The notes under the pieces are model-generated. The model saw only the letters and a list, made by a program, of their open reading frames with translations. It was not told the origin of the DNA and ran no database searches. The position numbers and the translations under genes are program-made. Of a DNA stretch of 64,000 bases, positions 62,400 to 64,000 are shown one piece after another. Source of the stretch: Chenopodium formosanum (Eukaryota; Streptophyta; Magnoliopsida; Caryophyllales; Amaranthaceae); assembly GCA_024500155.1 (NCBI GenBank), contig CM044873.1, positions 3,601,001 to 3,665,000 of the forward strand. The letters are read 5' to 3'. Numbering within the stretch: the first letter of the stretch is position 1; each line of letters begins with the position of its first letter.

Positions 62400-63291
62400 T
62401 ATGGCTCAGCAAAAGGTGGTGGCTAGGCAAATTACGAGTGAAAGCAAGATTTGTCCAAGCAGGAAGATTCACCAAGAACAGGTTGTTGGGAATCTTCAAA
62501 GTCTTAGGCTGGGTCTAAACCGAAACAATCTTCATCTGCATGGGGTGCAGTTAAAGAGGCTGATGAAAATGTAGGGCGGAAGGAAAGTGATTCCAAAAAA
62601 GATCTTGTTTCCGGCTCTGGAGAAGTTGGTTGGCCAACTTGGGGACCAAAGAAGGATCTTCTGCAGCTTGTAAGTTCATCAAAGGAAAATGGTTGGGATG
62701 CATCAAAGTCTTGGAGTAATTTTAATTCAAAACAACCTTGTAAAGCCTTTGATAAACCAGCAAAAGAAATTCATGGTGCTGGCTGGAAGAAAAATGATCT
62801 TCAAGTAGAAAAATCTGGGAGGAAGAAGCAGCTAGAATGATAAATTGCTCAAAGGTAAAAAATCAAATTCAGAACAGTATCAGCGTACAAGTTCTAAAGG
62901 CTGGGATTCTACTGGAGGAAAAGATGTTGGGTTCGAAAGAAGCAATAACTTGGCTGTAAGGGTGAGAAGAAAGAGGATTCAAATGGCCTGGATTCTCGAG
63001 TAGAAAAAGACAATGAACAGTTTTGGGATATTGCTAGTTATGTTGGTGTTAAGAAATCTACACGGGATAAATTATTGGCAATCCTTCGAAAAAAATTGAT
63101 CAAGGAAGTTCGGGCGGATGGAGTTATGATAATGCAAATGAACAAGATTGTGCGAGACAAGGAAACCTGAGGTAAAAGTCATAAAAGGTCTGGTAAGTGA
63201 CTTGGGGACAGTCTAAAGATTCATTATGGCAAAAGAATAATGATGAAAATGATGGTGGATGGGGTTCTTCCAACTTCAATCAACTGTAAGC
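62400..63291 (+). pseudogene. WG/GW-repeat (AGO-hook) protein fragment, NRPE1 C-terminal-domain-like
   Basis: The plus strand carries many Trp-Gly or Gly-Trp units set in Ser/Lys/Asp-rich sequence: SSSAWGAVKEADENVG, GEVGWPTWGPKKDLL, KENGWDASKSWSN, AGWKKND, SSKGWDSTGGKDVG, SGGWSYDNANEQD, DGGWGSSNFNQ. This composition is typical of ARGONAUTE-binding platforms such as the Pol V largest subunit NRPE1 or SPT5L/KTF1. The longest open piece is 62508-62840. Stops at 62424, 62439 and 62505 and at least one frameshift after 62840 make it non-functional. It ends at TAA near 63289. The polymerase core is absent, so only a tail fragment was retained. Confidence 0.6.
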
Positions 63292-64000
63292 CAATAGAAG
63301 TTGAGATTCCAAAACGCAAAAGTGTAATGTTCAGTCTTGTGGGCAGCAAAATTTGAATTATTTTTATATCTTGCATAATTAAATTTAATTATATAATTTG
63401 GTTTCTATTGATAAAAACTTTTTTACTGCATGATGGCTCTATGACCAAAGTTTTTATCTTTGTTCATGCATACATGAAACAATATACTTTAATGTTTAAG
63501 GCTTGCTAGATGATCATGGGTAAATGAAATTTAATGTTGCTAGGTTGTGAATCTTGCACAAATGGATGCCTTTTTTTTTGGCTACATCTTGAGTTTCGAA
63601 AATGCAACCCACCCTTACCTTATTCTAACTCATAGTGCTTGGGGCCGAGGGGGGGGGTGGGTTGGTGGGGAGGGGGAGGTGGGTGGCAGGGAGGTTATTG
63701 TCTTTATGGGATTACAGTTGTAAAATCTTAGGTATTGTTGATTTTTGGTGTGGGTCGTTGATGTATGATGATGCTCTTGACATTGATATTCCAGCTCAAT
63801 CAAGTAGAAGTACCCTATACAAGTGAGGGGAGGAACCAAGTGTGGGAAGTCTTCTATAAAGGAGTTTCATTTCCTACATTAGCTCGATTTTTTATTCATG
63901 GTATGTTTTATGTTTCTCGTGTTTAAATGCTATTTAATGACATGACATGTTAGATACATTGATGTTACATCAGTATGATGAAAAGAAGTTCAGTAGCTAG
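63292..64000. other. Right edge, unassigned, with a G-rich tract
   Basis: AT-rich sequence, then a G-rich stretch at about 63643-63692 with runs of 3-9 G on the plus strand, which could form a G-quadruplex. The short open frames over it are of low complexity and are not called. Confidence 0.4.

Noticed and set aside
63635..63839. Overlapping open frames on both strands at the G-rich tract
   Set aside because: Gly- or Pro-rich translations of a homopurine tract; no gene evidence.

Overview
This window is nuclear DNA from a flowering plant, very likely a eudicot. It is AT-rich, its genes are split by GT-AG introns, the encoded proteins closely resemble named plant families (chloroplast-lumen FKBP, MIKC* MADS-box, cellulose synthase-interactive protein), and the gaps hold Stowaway, Tourist, MULE and hAT MITEs plus LINE debris. 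I found no rRNA or CRISPR array, and I could not scan reliably for tRNAs.

Genic part, about 1-46000. Eight protein-coding genes could be spliced by hand with consistent phase: the 3' part of an L-ascorbate oxidase (+, 24-1881); an MIKC* MADS-box factor of the AGL66/AGL104 type (-, 3788-6387, 11 exons); the thylakoid-lumen immunophilin FKBP16-2/PnsL4 (+, 7116-8537); an isoprenylated heavy-metal protein HIPP23 (-, 9496-10109); an aspartic proteinase-like protein 1 (-, 12706-18579); cellulose synthase-interactive 1, CSI1 (-, 19884-28859, about 2150 residues); the mitochondrial cristae protein MIC60 (-, 31400-37420); and an ACINUS-like SAP/RNA-binding splicing factor (+, 41487-45462). Ascorbate oxidase, PnsL4, HIPP23, MIC60 and ACINUS match, from memory, an Arabidopsis chromosome 4 neighbourhood (At4g39680-39710 and At4g39830), so this looks like an old conserved block. 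The genes themselves have unrelated jobs: apoplastic redox, pollen transcription, photosynthetic NDH, metal binding, proteolysis, cellulose synthesis, mitochondrial cristae and splicing.

Transposon-rich spacer, about 38000-40600. A 5'-truncated LINE with a 12-bp target-site duplication, one Tourist-like and two Stowaway-like MITEs, and several tiny poly(A) retro-insertions with target-site duplications sit in 2.5 kb between MIC60 and ACINUS.

Helitron part, about 47397 to beyond 61700. On the minus strand lies a decayed Helitron that encodes a RepHel protein (HUH replication initiator plus Pif1-type helicase) and an RPA70-like single-strand DNA-binding protein. A CTAG-type 3' terminus is proposed at 47397; the 5' TC end was not found. 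RepHel is broken by two stop codons, two frameshifts and a 749-bp hAT element with a perfect 8-bp duplication that splits the helicase. A papain-like protease exon fragment sits inside the large RPA intron. A small heat-shock protein fragment and a WG/GW-repeat (NRPE1-like) fragment lie past the RepHel 5' end. All three fragments are on the plus strand, opposite to the Helitron genes, as expected for gene capture.

Points most worth a second look: the apparent ATG-to-ATA change at the expected CSI1 start; the DAGS first active-site motif of the aspartic protease; the three stacked GAGACC/GGTCTC hairpins in the hAT element; and stop codons in the WG/GW fragment that all fall where tryptophan is expected.
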